From contig DATKKF010000109.1 of NCBI GenBank assembly GCA_035543115.1, positions 1 through 47,414 on the forward strand: DNA of 47,414 nucleotides. Reading direction: 5' to 3'. The stretch's first letter is position 1; each line of letters opens with the position of its first letter. The DNA comes from RPRB01 sp035543115. Its GTDB lineage: Bacteria; Myxococcota; Myxococcia; Myxococcales; Myxococcaceae. The translations under genes and the position numbers were made by a program. Below, piece after piece: positions 22,658 to 30,171 of this stretch. The notes beneath the pieces are model-generated. The model did no database searches. It was not told the origin of the DNA and saw only the letters and a program-made list of their open reading frames with translations.

Positions 22658-23716
22658 ATGTCCAACGAACGGCGTGAGTTCCTGAAGGCGCTCGGCGTCA
22701 CCGCGGCCGCGGTGGCGGGGACGGGCTGCGGAGTCGCTGCGGCCGGGGCCGCCCCTGCGGGAGGAGACGCGGCCGCAGCCGATGCCACCGCCGCGGTCGC
22801 GGCCGACGAGGCGGCGCTGGCCCCCCGCTCGCAGGCCACCGCGAAGTTCGGGCTGGAGCTGGACGGGTCCTTCGCGGGCTGGGTCCAGTCCACGGAGGGC
22901 GGGAACGCCGTGGCCGACGTGGTCACCGAGAAGGTGGGCGCCGACGGCTTCGTCAAGAAGCATCTCGCCGGGGTCAAGTACGAGGACATCACGATCAACT
23001 GCGGCGCCGGGATGAGCAAGGCCTTCTACCAGTGGATCCAGGACACCCTCACCTTGAAGGCGACGCGGAAGAACGGTGCGGTGATCGAGTCCGACTACAA
23101 CGCCCGGGAGCTGACCCGCCTCGAGTTCTCCAACGCGCTCATCTCCGAGGTGGACCTGCCCGCGCTCGACGCCACGTCGCGGGCCACTGCCAAGATGACG
23201 GTGAAGTTCTCGCCGGAGTTCATCCGGAGCAAGAAGGGCAACGGGGTGGCGATCAAGTTCGAGATCGCCGCCGACAAGTGGCGAACCTCCGACTTCAAGC
23301 TGAAGATCGACGGGCTCGACGATGCGACCTCGCGGGCGCTGAAGATCGAGGCCATCACCATCAAGCAGAAGGTCGTGGAGAACGCGGTCGGCGAGCAGCG
23401 CGACTACCAGAAGCAACCGGCGGGGGTGGACTTCTCCGACGTCGCGGTCACCGTCGCCGACAGCCACGCGCAGAGCTTCTACGACTGGGGACAGGACTTC
23501 ATCGTCCAGGGCAACAACGGGGACGACAAGGAGCGGGGCGGGACGCTGGATTATCTCGACAGCCGCCTCCGTCCTCTGTTCACCCTGACCTTCAGCCACC
23601 TCGGAGTCTTCCGGGTCGCGCCGGTGAACTCGAACGCGGCCGAGAAGTACCGCACCATCAAGGCCGAGATGTACTGCGAACGGATCGCCTTCGGCGCGTC
23701 CGGCGGCACCGACTGA
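22658..23716 (+). CDS. Tat-signal protein with two phage tail-tube (gp19)-like domains
   Basis: A 352-aa protein with a twin-arginine signal (NERREFLKALGVTAAAVAG), so it should be folded in the cytosol and exported by Tat. The body looks like two related domains, about residues 60-200 and 210-345. The first resembles the T4 gp19/Pvc1 type of tail-tube protein: FGLELDG, KYEDITINCGAGMSKAFYQW. The second repeats the plan: FKLKIDGLDD, a GVDFSDVAVTV strand, FYDWGQDF, and ends with an EMYCERIAF strand. The likeness is by pattern and is moderate. Gp19-type proteins form the inner tube of phage tails and contractile injection systems. No sheath, baseplate or other tail gene is nearby. ATG 22658 is chosen because it starts the Tat motif. 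Confidence 0.6.
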   Translation: MSNERREFLKALGVTAAAVAGTGCGVAAAGAAPAGGDAAAADATAAVAADEAALAPRSQATAKFGLELDGSFAGWVQSTEGGNAVADVVTEKVGADGFVKKHLAGVKYEDITINCGAGMSKAFYQWIQDTLTLKATRKNGAVIESDYNARELTRLEFSNALISEVDLPALDATSRATAKMTVKFSPEFIRSKKGNGVAIKFEIAADKWRTSDFKLKIDGLDDATSRALKIEAITIKQKVVENAVGEQRDYQKQPAGVDFSDVAVTVADSHAQSFYDWGQDFIVQGNNGDDKERGGTLDYLDSRLRPLFTLTFSHLGVFRVAPVNSNAAEKYRTIKAEMYCERIAFGASGGTD

Positions 23717-23740
23717 CGCCCCAGGGCGATCCGGTCTCGC

Positions 23741-25321
23741 TCAGGCGACCAGCAGCCCCATCCGGACCAGCCGGTCCACCGTGCGATCGAAGGAGCGGAC
23801 CAGGAAGCTCCGCGCCTCCTCGAGGGACGCAGCGGGGGCTTCCTCCGCCATCCGGATCTCCCCGGGGTCGGACAGAGACTCCGCGAGCACCTCGCGCAGC
23901 GCGGCCCTGGTGCGCGAGCCGTCCGCCCATGCGAGCAGTCTGGCGGTGGGCTCGTCCTCCACGGACATGGTGGAGTGGTAGAGCCCGGTCACCCGCCGGC
24001 GTCCGGAGCGGAGCTCCCACCGGGTCAGCGCGCTGGCCACCGGATTCTCCCCGGGAGCGATGGCAGGGGGCGCGTGCAGGTGGAGGTCGATCAGCCCCGA
24101 GGCATAGGCGCGCAGCAGCATCGCGCCGAGCTCGCGCGCCGCGTCCGGCTCGGGGAGGCCCGCCGCCTCCTCTGGCACCCCGGCCAGGGCCAGCCGGAGC
24201 ACCTCGTCGAAGGGAAGGGCCCGGGGCCAGCGCTCGCCGAGGAGCAGGAACGCCGCCTTGGCCACGGGCCAGTCGGTGCGGAGGGAGGCACCCTGGGGAT
24301 GAACGAAGCGCTCCGGGGTGCGCTGGCCGAGGTCGACCTGGGCCGTCTCCGGTCTCGAGGGGGCAGCGACCAGAAAGCGCCGGGCCAGCTCCGGGCGGAG
24401 CGAGAGGTCGAGACGCTTGCCCTGGTGGCAGAGGAGGGTCTGCCGGAAGCAGCGGCACTTGAGGAAGTCCAGGTACTGCTCCCGGGCGATGCGGTCGCCC
24501 CCGAGCTGCTTGAGCGTCCGTGAGACCTCGGGCTGGAAACCCCAGTCCAGCATCTCGTGGAAGTCAGCCTCGGCGAGGTACTGCAGCCCATGCCGCGCGG
24601 CGCGCTCGGCAAACTCGTGGAAGTAGAGCGGGAGGTTGTGCTCCTCCAGCGTGTCGTGGAGCAGGTAGTTCCCGTCGACGCTGAGGAAGCGCTCGAGCTC
24701 GGTGCGGAGGAGCTGTCCGTAGGAGTCGGGCTTCGACTGGGATTCGGCGACGAACCGCGCCAGGGCGATGCCCTGCTCCAGGAGGCGGGCGGGATCATCC
24801 ACCCCGCGCAGGTGGAAGAGCATCATCTCCCGGACCATCTGGCGCAGGTGGTTGCCCGGGTAGGTGTTGTAGCTGACGTACGCGACGCCGCTCTCGGAGA
24901 GGTGGCGGCAGCTCGCGGCAAGGAGGGCGTCCTGCACCTGGGGCGAGACCCAGGAGTAGACGCCGTGGGCGATGACGTAGTCGAACGAGCCCAGCTCGAT
25001 CGGCAGCTCGGCGATGTCGCACCGGAGGAAGCGGATGTTCCCGAGCCCGAGATCCGTGGCCATGCCCCGTGCGCGCTCGATCGGGGCGCCCGCCCGGTCG
25101 ACGCCGACGAACTCGCTCCCCGGAAGGTGGAAGGCCATCGGGACGAGGTTGCTCCCGTCGCCACAGGCAATCTCCAGGACGCGGCACCGCTCCACCGGCG
25201 CGGGGGTCATGCCGAGGAGCGTCGCCTGGACGGCGAGGCGGTCGGGATGCGTCTGCCGCTGCGCGAACGTGGGGTAGGGGACGGTGTCGTACGAGATGCG
25301 GGGGTGTGCCGCCGCGGTCAT
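23741..25321 (-). CDS. Class I methyltransferase with regulatory domain, PKMT-like
   Basis: A 526-aa predicted cytosolic SAM-dependent methyltransferase. The N-terminal Rossmann fold has motif I VLEIACGDGSNLV at residues 48-60 and DIAELP (motif II-like), with HGVYSWV further on. The middle part (about 215-310) matches a methyltransferase-regulatory domain seen in rickettsial protein-lysine methyltransferases (for example FHEMLDWGFQPEV). The C-terminal part is a helical winged-helix-like segment (about 395-526). Related enzymes methylate Lys of outer-membrane proteins in Rickettsia; the target here is unknown. The gene converges on the tail-tube-like gene, 24 bases apart, without a clear terminator. 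Start ATG 25321 gives the usual YDTVPYP motif near the N terminus. Confidence 0.82.
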   Translation of the reverse strand: MTAAAHPRISYDTVPYPTFAQRQTHPDRLAVQATLLGMTPAPVERCRVLEIACGDGSNLVPMAFHLPGSEFVGVDRAGAPIERARGMATDLGLGNIRFLRCDIAELPIELGSFDYVIAHGVYSWVSPQVQDALLAASCRHLSESGVAYVSYNTYPGNHLRQMVREMMLFHLRGVDDPARLLEQGIALARFVAESQSKPDSYGQLLRTELERFLSVDGNYLLHDTLEEHNLPLYFHEFAERAARHGLQYLAEADFHEMLDWGFQPEVSRTLKQLGGDRIAREQYLDFLKCRCFRQTLLCHQGKRLDLSLRPELARRFLVAAPSRPETAQVDLGQRTPERFVHPQGASLRTDWPVAKAAFLLLGERWPRALPFDEVLRLALAGVPEEAAGLPEPDAARELGAMLLRAYASGLIDLHLHAPPAIAPGENPVASALTRWELRSGRRRVTGLYHSTMSVEDEPTARLLAWADGSRTRAALREVLAESLSDPGEIRMAEEAPAASLEEARSFLVRSFDRTVDRLVRMGLLVA

Positions 25322-25422
25322 GTTCGCCCTGGGAGGCTACCGCAAACGTGCGGTGAGAGCCCCGCTGGGCCACCGGGTCGAGCCCGCCGAGGTGATGCGG
25401 GCCGGGTCGGCGCGTTGCCCCG

Positions 25423-26478
25423 TCACCGCGTGGGCTCTTCCGGTTTCTGCACCGTGGTCTGCGCCGCCTGCTGGGCGGTGATCGCCTGCAGGAGCTGATT
25501 CATGTTCAGCGTCTGCACCCCGACCCCGGACTTGCCGCCGGGGAGGAAGACCAGGTCTTTCCCGGTGAGCGCCTCGGCGATCTTCAGCTTCACCAGCGCG
25601 GTCCCGCCGCTTCCGGCCAGCGCCTCGTTCTGCTTCCGGACCCCTTGTGCGTGCGCCTTCTTCTCGGCGACCAGCGCCTCGGCCTGCTTCTGATTCTGGA
25701 AGAGCTGAGCGTCGGCGCCGAGCTTGGCGGTATCGAGGGCCCCCTGCGCACCGGCGAGCGTCTGGTTCACGCTGCCCTTCGCCTTCTGGAGCTCGCTCTT
25801 CACCTGCTCGGCCGCGGCGCGCGCCTCGCTGCGCATGCGCTCGCTGTTCTGCTCCGCCAGCTTCTTGTCCCGGATCACCTTCTCGTACTCGGGGTTGAAG
25901 TGGTGCTCGCCGAGGATGACCTGGCGCACCAGGACGCCCTCCGGCTCGAGCACCGCGGCGAGCCGATCGCGCGCCTCGGCTGCCTTGGCGAAGCGCTTCT
26001 CTGACACGTAGAACTCCTCGGAGCGAAGCGAGTTCAGCACGTCGCGGACGACGCTCCGGCACGCTGGCCGTACCAGTTTCTCCTTCACCTGCTCGGTGCT
26101 CTCGCCCACCTTGTTGAGGAGGTAAGGCGCGCGCTTGGGGTCGACGGCCCAGGCCACGGTGACGTCCACCCGGATGTCGTTGCCGTCGATGGTCTTGAAG
26201 AAGAGGTCGTCCTCGGCGGTCCGGTCGCCCTTCTTGGGGTCGCGGATCATCGCCAGGTTCTGGAGCGAGACGTCGAAGGTGTGCCAGTCGGTGAGGAAGA
26301 TCGGGAAGATGTACGTCGCGCCGGGGGCGTAAATCTCCGTCTGGATACCTGGGGTTCCCAGCAGCCCACCAAGCGTGGCCCGGCGGGTCAGCACGCCCAC
26401 CTCGGTGCTGTGCGTGGAATGGCAGGTGCACCCGGCGAGCGGCATCGAGAGGAGCAAGGGCCAGAGGAGTCGTCTCAT
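25423..26478 (-). CDS. SPFH/Band 7 lipoprotein
   Basis: A 351-aa protein with a lipobox (PLAGC, lipidated Cys17; residue 18 is Thr, so not an inner-membrane retention signal). After a short linker comes an SPFH domain (about 25-190: VGVLTRRATLGGLL, DLFFKTIDGNDIRVDVTVAWAVD, VLVRQVILGEH). A long charged and coiled-coil helix follows (about 190-300), with an Ala/Gln-rich C terminus. It is the last of four coupled minus-strand genes; its ATG overlaps the stop of the upstream SPFH gene (ATGA). SPFH proteins form ring or cage assemblies on membranes. A lipid-anchored SPFH protein is unusual. Confidence 0.85.
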   Translation of the reverse strand: MRRLLWPLLLSMPLAGCTCHSTHSTEVGVLTRRATLGGLLGTPGIQTEIYAPGATYIFPIFLTDWHTFDVSLQNLAMIRDPKKGDRTAEDDLFFKTIDGNDIRVDVTVAWAVDPKRAPYLLNKVGESTEQVKEKLVRPACRSVVRDVLNSLRSEEFYVSEKRFAKAAEARDRLAAVLEPEGVLVRQVILGEHHFNPEYEKVIRDKKLAEQNSERMRSEARAAAEQVKSELQKAKGSVNQTLAGAQGALDTAKLGADAQLFQNQKQAEALVAEKKAHAQGVRKQNEALAGSGGTALVKLKIAEALTGKDLVFLPGGKSGVGVQTLNMNQLLQAITAQQAAQTTVQKPEEPTR

Positions 26479-27569
26479 GGTCCACCCTTCACATCGAAGC
26501 GCTTGAGCGTCGAGCGCAGGTCCAGCGGATTCACCCCCGACTCGCCGTCGGTGGGCACGATGATGATCTTCGTGCCGCGGAGCACATCGGCCATCCTCAG
26601 TCCGACCAGGTTCTCGGCGCCCACGCCCCGGAGCGCCTCGTTCTCCAGCCGGGTGCCCTCGGCCTCGGCCAGGGACACCGCGAGCTCACCAGCGGCGCGC
26701 TGGCGGCGGGAGTAGAGGTCCGCCTCGGCCTCGAGCTTCTTCTTCTCTGCCTCGCCGCGGGCGAGCTCCACCCGGATGGTGGCCTGTCCCAGGGCGACGA
26801 CGCGATCGCGCTCGGCGGTGGCGGTGGCCAGCTCCGCCTCGGCGATGTTCTTGAAGACCGTCTGGTCCTGGATCTTCCTCTGCTCGATCGCCTGCTGGTA
26901 GCGGGCGTCGTAGATGTAGCGGCGGAGGAAGATGTGCATCACCCGGATGCCGTTGGGGACCAGCTCGGTGTTGAGCTCCTCGCGCGCGGCGCGGGCCCGG
27001 ACGGAGCGCTTGGTGACGTCGTAGAACTCCTCGGCGTCGAGCTGCCCCAGCCGCTTGCGAAGGATCTGCTCGGTGCGGGGGATGACCAGCGCGTCCTCGT
27101 ACAGCTTGCCAGGCCCGATCGTGGTCAGGACCCGGTACGGATCCTCGACGCGGTAGAGCACCGAGCAGTCCACGGTGACCGTGTAGCCCTCGGAGGTCTG
27201 GATGTTGATGGCGGGAGTCACCCGCTTGTCGTCCTTGGGGCGCTCGTTCGGATCGTCGCTCAGGTCCAGCGACTGGATGTCGGTGGGGAAGACGTGGAGG
27301 CGCTCGGTGCCCGGGCTCACGAAGTGGAGCCCCGGGTAGTAGACCTCCGGCAGGATGCCCTTGTGACGGCCCACGGTGACCTGCTTCACCGCGAACTCGT
27401 TGGGCCGGACGTAGACCGCGCACACGCCCCAGACGATCAGCACGAACAGCGCCGCGGCCACCAACAAGTAGAGCCTGCGCCCCGGTCGCTGGCCGAAGAC
27501 CCGGCGACCGACCCCGCGGAGGTCGAAGCGGCGCCGGGGAATGCTGGGAGGCACCTGCACTGGCTGCAC
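26475..27569 (-). CDS. SPFH/Band 7 protein with N-terminal membrane helix
   Basis: A 364-aa HflK-like or prohibitin-like protein. A basic N terminus is followed by one membrane helix (about 34-55, LYLLVAAALFVLIVWGVCAVYV) and the SPFH domain in the periplasm (about 60-240: NEFAVKQVTVGRHKGILPEVYY, DDKRVTPAINIQTSEGYTV, then FLRRYIYDARYQQAI). The C-terminal helix (about 240-320) is rich in Glu and Lys and should assemble with others. GTG 27569 is chosen: it lies two bases after the stop of the upstream gene and has AAGG at a good spacing. The long open frame upstream belongs to neighbouring genes in other frames. The next gene, an SPFH lipoprotein, overlaps its stop. Confidence 0.85.
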   Translation of the reverse strand: MQPVQVPPSIPRRRFDLRGVGRRVFGQRPGRRLYLLVAAALFVLIVWGVCAVYVRPNEFAVKQVTVGRHKGILPEVYYPGLHFVSPGTERLHVFPTDIQSLDLSDDPNERPKDDKRVTPAINIQTSEGYTVTVDCSVLYRVEDPYRVLTTIGPGKLYEDALVIPRTEQILRKRLGQLDAEEFYDVTKRSVRARAAREELNTELVPNGIRVMHIFLRRYIYDARYQQAIEQRKIQDQTVFKNIAEAELATATAERDRVVALGQATIRVELARGEAEKKKLEAEADLYSRRQRAAGELAVSLAEAEGTRLENEALRGVGAENLVGLRMADVLRGTKIIIVPTDGESGVNPLDLRSTLKRFDVKGGP

Positions 27570-27571
27570 GG

Positions 27572-28252
27572 TCAGCCCTTCTGCCGGACCGACTCGCGTC
27601 CCGCCGGGAGGGCGGTCGCGGACGACTCCGGCGACGACAGTGGTTGGTAGAGCTCGAGCTTGGCCTCGGCGTCCTGGAGGTCCTCGACGATCGCCCGGAG
27701 CGCCCGGCGGTGGCGGCGCTTGTGAAGGGCGATCTGGAGGTCCGGCAGGAGCGGCGCAGCGAGGCCCATCGCGAAGATGAGGAGGTCCCAGGTGGTGGGA
27801 ATGGGGATGAACGGGGCCTTCACCAGGAACGCGCCCACGCACAGGCCACCGAGGGCCAGGACCACGCGGGAGAGGAGGTCCCCGCCTCGCCACAGCCCAT
27901 AGCCGCGCTGCTCGAGGTCGGTCTGTCGCTTCGCCTCGACCAGGTACCGGGGCAGGGCGATCTCCTCGATCTTCTCCTCCACCCGGGTGAACCAGCCCGG
28001 GTCGTCGAAGGATTCGAGGAAGCTCCGCCGGACGTCCTCCAGCTCCGTGTCGAACGCGTGCCGGAGCTGCTCCTCGACCTGGAACGACCACGGGCCGAGA
28101 CCAGGGCGCCGGCGCTCCGCGGCGGCGATCAGCACGCCGGCGAGGAAGGGAAGCCGGAAGCGATCCGGGTACATGAACGGCAGCACGGTAGCATCACCCG
28201 ACGCGGCGCGGTGGACCGCACCCTCCGCTCGGGCCCGGGCGCGCTGACTCAC
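27572..28252 (-). CDS. Predicted two-helix membrane protein of the SPFH operon
   Basis: A protein of up to 226 aa of no recognised family. Two likely membrane helices lie at about residues 128-146 (RVVLALGGLCVGAFLVKAP) and 153-170 (TTWDLLIFAMGLAAPLLP). The N-terminal half is cytosolic, helical and rich in Glu and Arg (about 55-115). The start GTG 28252 overlaps the preceding stop as GTGA, but there is no good ribosome-binding site; the later GTG at the VLPFMYPDR segment or its ATG are alternatives. The helix pair and the position suggest that it anchors or gates the SPFH assembly; this is inference. Confidence 0.6.
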   Translation of the reverse strand: MSQRARARAEGAVHRAASGDATVLPFMYPDRFRLPFLAGVLIAAAERRRPGLGPWSFQVEEQLRHAFDTELEDVRRSFLESFDDPGWFTRVEEKIEEIALPRYLVEAKRQTDLEQRGYGLWRGGDLLSRVVLALGGLCVGAFLVKAPFIPIPTTWDLLIFAMGLAAPLLPDLQIALHKRRHRRALRAIVEDLQDAEAKLELYQPLSSPESSATALPAGRESVRQKG

Positions 28253-28740
28253 CCCTTCCGGGCGGCCTCGAGGGTGAGCCAGCCGAGCCGCGACAGCTCC
28301 CCGCTGGGCCGCTCGAGGAGCGCGCACAGCACCTCGCGGTTCAGCGACTGCGCCGCTTCCTTCCCCACCTTCCCCGCGCCGGTCCAGGTAGACACCGTCT
28401 GCTGGGCGCCGAACAGCGCCGCGGTGAAGGGCAGCACCCCCACCTTCTGGCTCTCCTCCGGGTCGCGCTTGCTCAGCTCGTGCAGGTCCACCAGCTGCGC
28501 CTTGCGCTCGTCCGCGCTCAGCACGTTCTCGATGTAGATGCGGAGGAAGAAGCGCATCACCTCCAGCGCCACCCACTCGGGGGAGCGGCCTTGCTCGTAC
28601 GCCTCGGCGAGGAACGCCGGCAACACCGGGATGTAGGGCTGCACGACGCGGGCAGGATTCTTTCCCAGGTTGGGCCAGAGCTGCTGGACCGCGCTCCAGA
28701 CCTCCCGGGTGTACGCCTCGGCCGACGCTGCCTCAGCCAT
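28249..28740 (-). CDS. Hypothetical helical protein, first gene of the SPFH operon
   Basis: A 163-aa soluble protein without a recognised family. It is mostly helical and amphipathic (AEAYTREVWSAVQQLWPNL, WVALEVMRFFLRIYIENVL, KAQLVDLHELSKRD) with no signal peptide. ATG 28740 has GGGAGG seven bases upstream, a strong ribosome-binding site. It is followed by overlapping genes for a membrane protein and two SPFH proteins, so it may be a cytosolic partner of that assembly. Confidence 0.65.
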   Translation of the reverse strand: MAEAASAEAYTREVWSAVQQLWPNLGKNPARVVQPYIPVLPAFLAEAYEQGRSPEWVALEVMRFFLRIYIENVLSADERKAQLVDLHELSKRDPEESQKVGVLPFTAALFGAQQTVSTWTGAGKVGKEAAQSLNREVLCALLERPSGELSRLGWLTLEAARKG

Positions 28741-28816
28741 CGGAACGCCTCCCGCCGGAGGACTGTAGTGCCGGCGGGGGTCGAAAGCGCCAGTTGCCGG
28801 TGGCCCCACGCGCAGC

Positions 28817-29917
28817 TCACTCCACGGCGGGGGCGTCCCCGAGCGAGATGCCGAGCTCGCGGCAGGTCCTGAGGGTGTCGCTGTCCAGGGGGACCGTCTT
28901 GCGCCGGGACGCCGCGCCCTCGAGAGGGACCGGCACCATTCCCTGCGGCGGCTGGTAGGCCACCAGCACGTTGCGCTTGCCCTCGGCGAGGAAGCGCACC
29001 GCGGCGGCTCCGTAGCGCAGGGCCACCAGCCGGTCGAACGGGGTAGGGGATCCTCCGCGCTGCAGGTGCCCCAGGACCAGGGACCGGGTCTCCTTTCCGG
29101 TGCGCTGGCCCACCTCCCGGGCCACCCATTCGGCGATGCCGCCGAGGAGCGGCTCCTCGCGGCCCACGGTGGACTGCGCGCGGGTGGTGAGGCGACCGCC
29201 CACGGGCTTGGCGCCCTCGGCCGCGACGATGATCCCGTAGGACTTTCCGCGGCGCTCGTTGGAGCGGATCTTCGAGCAGACGTGCTCGAGCTCGAACGGC
29301 ACCTCGGGCAGGAGAATGACGTCGGCCGAGCCGGTGATCCCGGTGTGCAGGGCGATCCAGCCCACGTACCGGCCCATCACCTCCACCACGAACACCCGCT
29401 GGTGGGCGCTGGCGGTGGAGTGCAGCTTGTCCACCGCGTCGGCGGCGGTGGAGACGGCAGTGTCGAAGCCGAAGCTGTAGTTGGTGTCCGCGAGGTCGTT
29501 GTCGATGGTCTTGGGCACGCCCACCATCGGGATGCCCTTGGCGGCGAAGCGGGCGGCGAGCCCCATGCTCCCGTCTCCGCCCACCGCCACCAGCGCGTCC
29601 AGCTGCAGCGCGCGGAAGTTCCGCACCACCTCGTCCGAGACGTCGACGAACGTCACCTCGCCCGTGGGCCCCTTCACCGGGAAGCGGAACGGGTCGGCCC
29701 GGTTGGTCGTGCCGAGGATGGTGCCGCCCCGGTCGACGATGAACTCGACCTGCGCCGGGGTGAGGCGGAAGGTCTTGCTCGGATCGAGCAGCCCGCCATA
29801 CCCGGTCTGGATGCCGTAGACCTCCCAGCCGCGGTGGTGGGCCGAGAGCACCACCGCGTGGATGACCGCATTGAGCCCGGGAGCGTCGCCGCCGCCGGTG
29901 TTGATTCCGATTCGCAT
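28817..29917 (-). CDS. pfkA: 6-phosphofructokinase, mixed motif type
   Basis: A 366-aa glycolytic kinase that makes fructose 1,6-bisphosphate. The N terminus MRIGINTGGGDAPGLNAVI is the P-loop-like start. GGDGS at 113-117 has Gly where PPi-dependent enzymes have Asp, which favours ATP as donor. PKTIDND at 135-141 has Lys where classical ATP enzymes have Gly, so it belongs to the mixed-type subgroup of PFKs. Catalytic D139 and D141 are present, and the MGRYVGW and LPE(V) motifs bind fructose 6-phosphate. ATG 29917 has GGAGG upstream. It is a single gene, divergent from the permease over 254 bases in which I see no clear motif. Confidence 0.93.
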   Translation of the reverse strand: MRIGINTGGGDAPGLNAVIHAVVLSAHHRGWEVYGIQTGYGGLLDPSKTFRLTPAQVEFIVDRGGTILGTTNRADPFRFPVKGPTGEVTFVDVSDEVVRNFRALQLDALVAVGGDGSMGLAARFAAKGIPMVGVPKTIDNDLADTNYSFGFDTAVSTAADAVDKLHSTASAHQRVFVVEVMGRYVGWIALHTGITGSADVILLPEVPFELEHVCSKIRSNERRGKSYGIIVAAEGAKPVGGRLTTRAQSTVGREEPLLGGIAEWVAREVGQRTGKETRSLVLGHLQRGGSPTPFDRLVALRYGAAAVRFLAEGKRNVLVAYQPPQGMVPVPLEGAASRRKTVPLDSDTLRTCRELGISLGDAPAVE

Positions 29918-30171
29918 CGTTCCCTCCGCAGGAGCAATCCCCGTACCGTGGCCTCTGCCCCGGGAGCGGCGGCCCGGACGCGCAAGACGTGCGCGCCCCC
30001 CGGGCGTCCCGGCCCTGCTGGACGCTCCATCGCGAGCGATTCCACCACCCGGCAGGGGGGAGGCGGGCGAAGACCTCGGGATCGACCCGGGCCTTCGTGG
30101 ATCTGCTCCAGCACCGGCGTTCACCGCATCCCTTCGACAGCCGGCTCCCCGTGTTAGGACGCCCGGACCTC

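Noticed and set aside
27570..28091. Upstream extension of the SPFH membrane protein.
   Set aside because: It overlaps the two-helix membrane protein in another frame and lacks SPFH-like sequence; GTG 27569 has a good ribosome-binding site.
29918..30171. Possible regulatory RNA between phosphofructokinase and permease genes.
   Set aside because: Only GC-rich fragments without a clear stem, promoter pair or small frame with family likeness.
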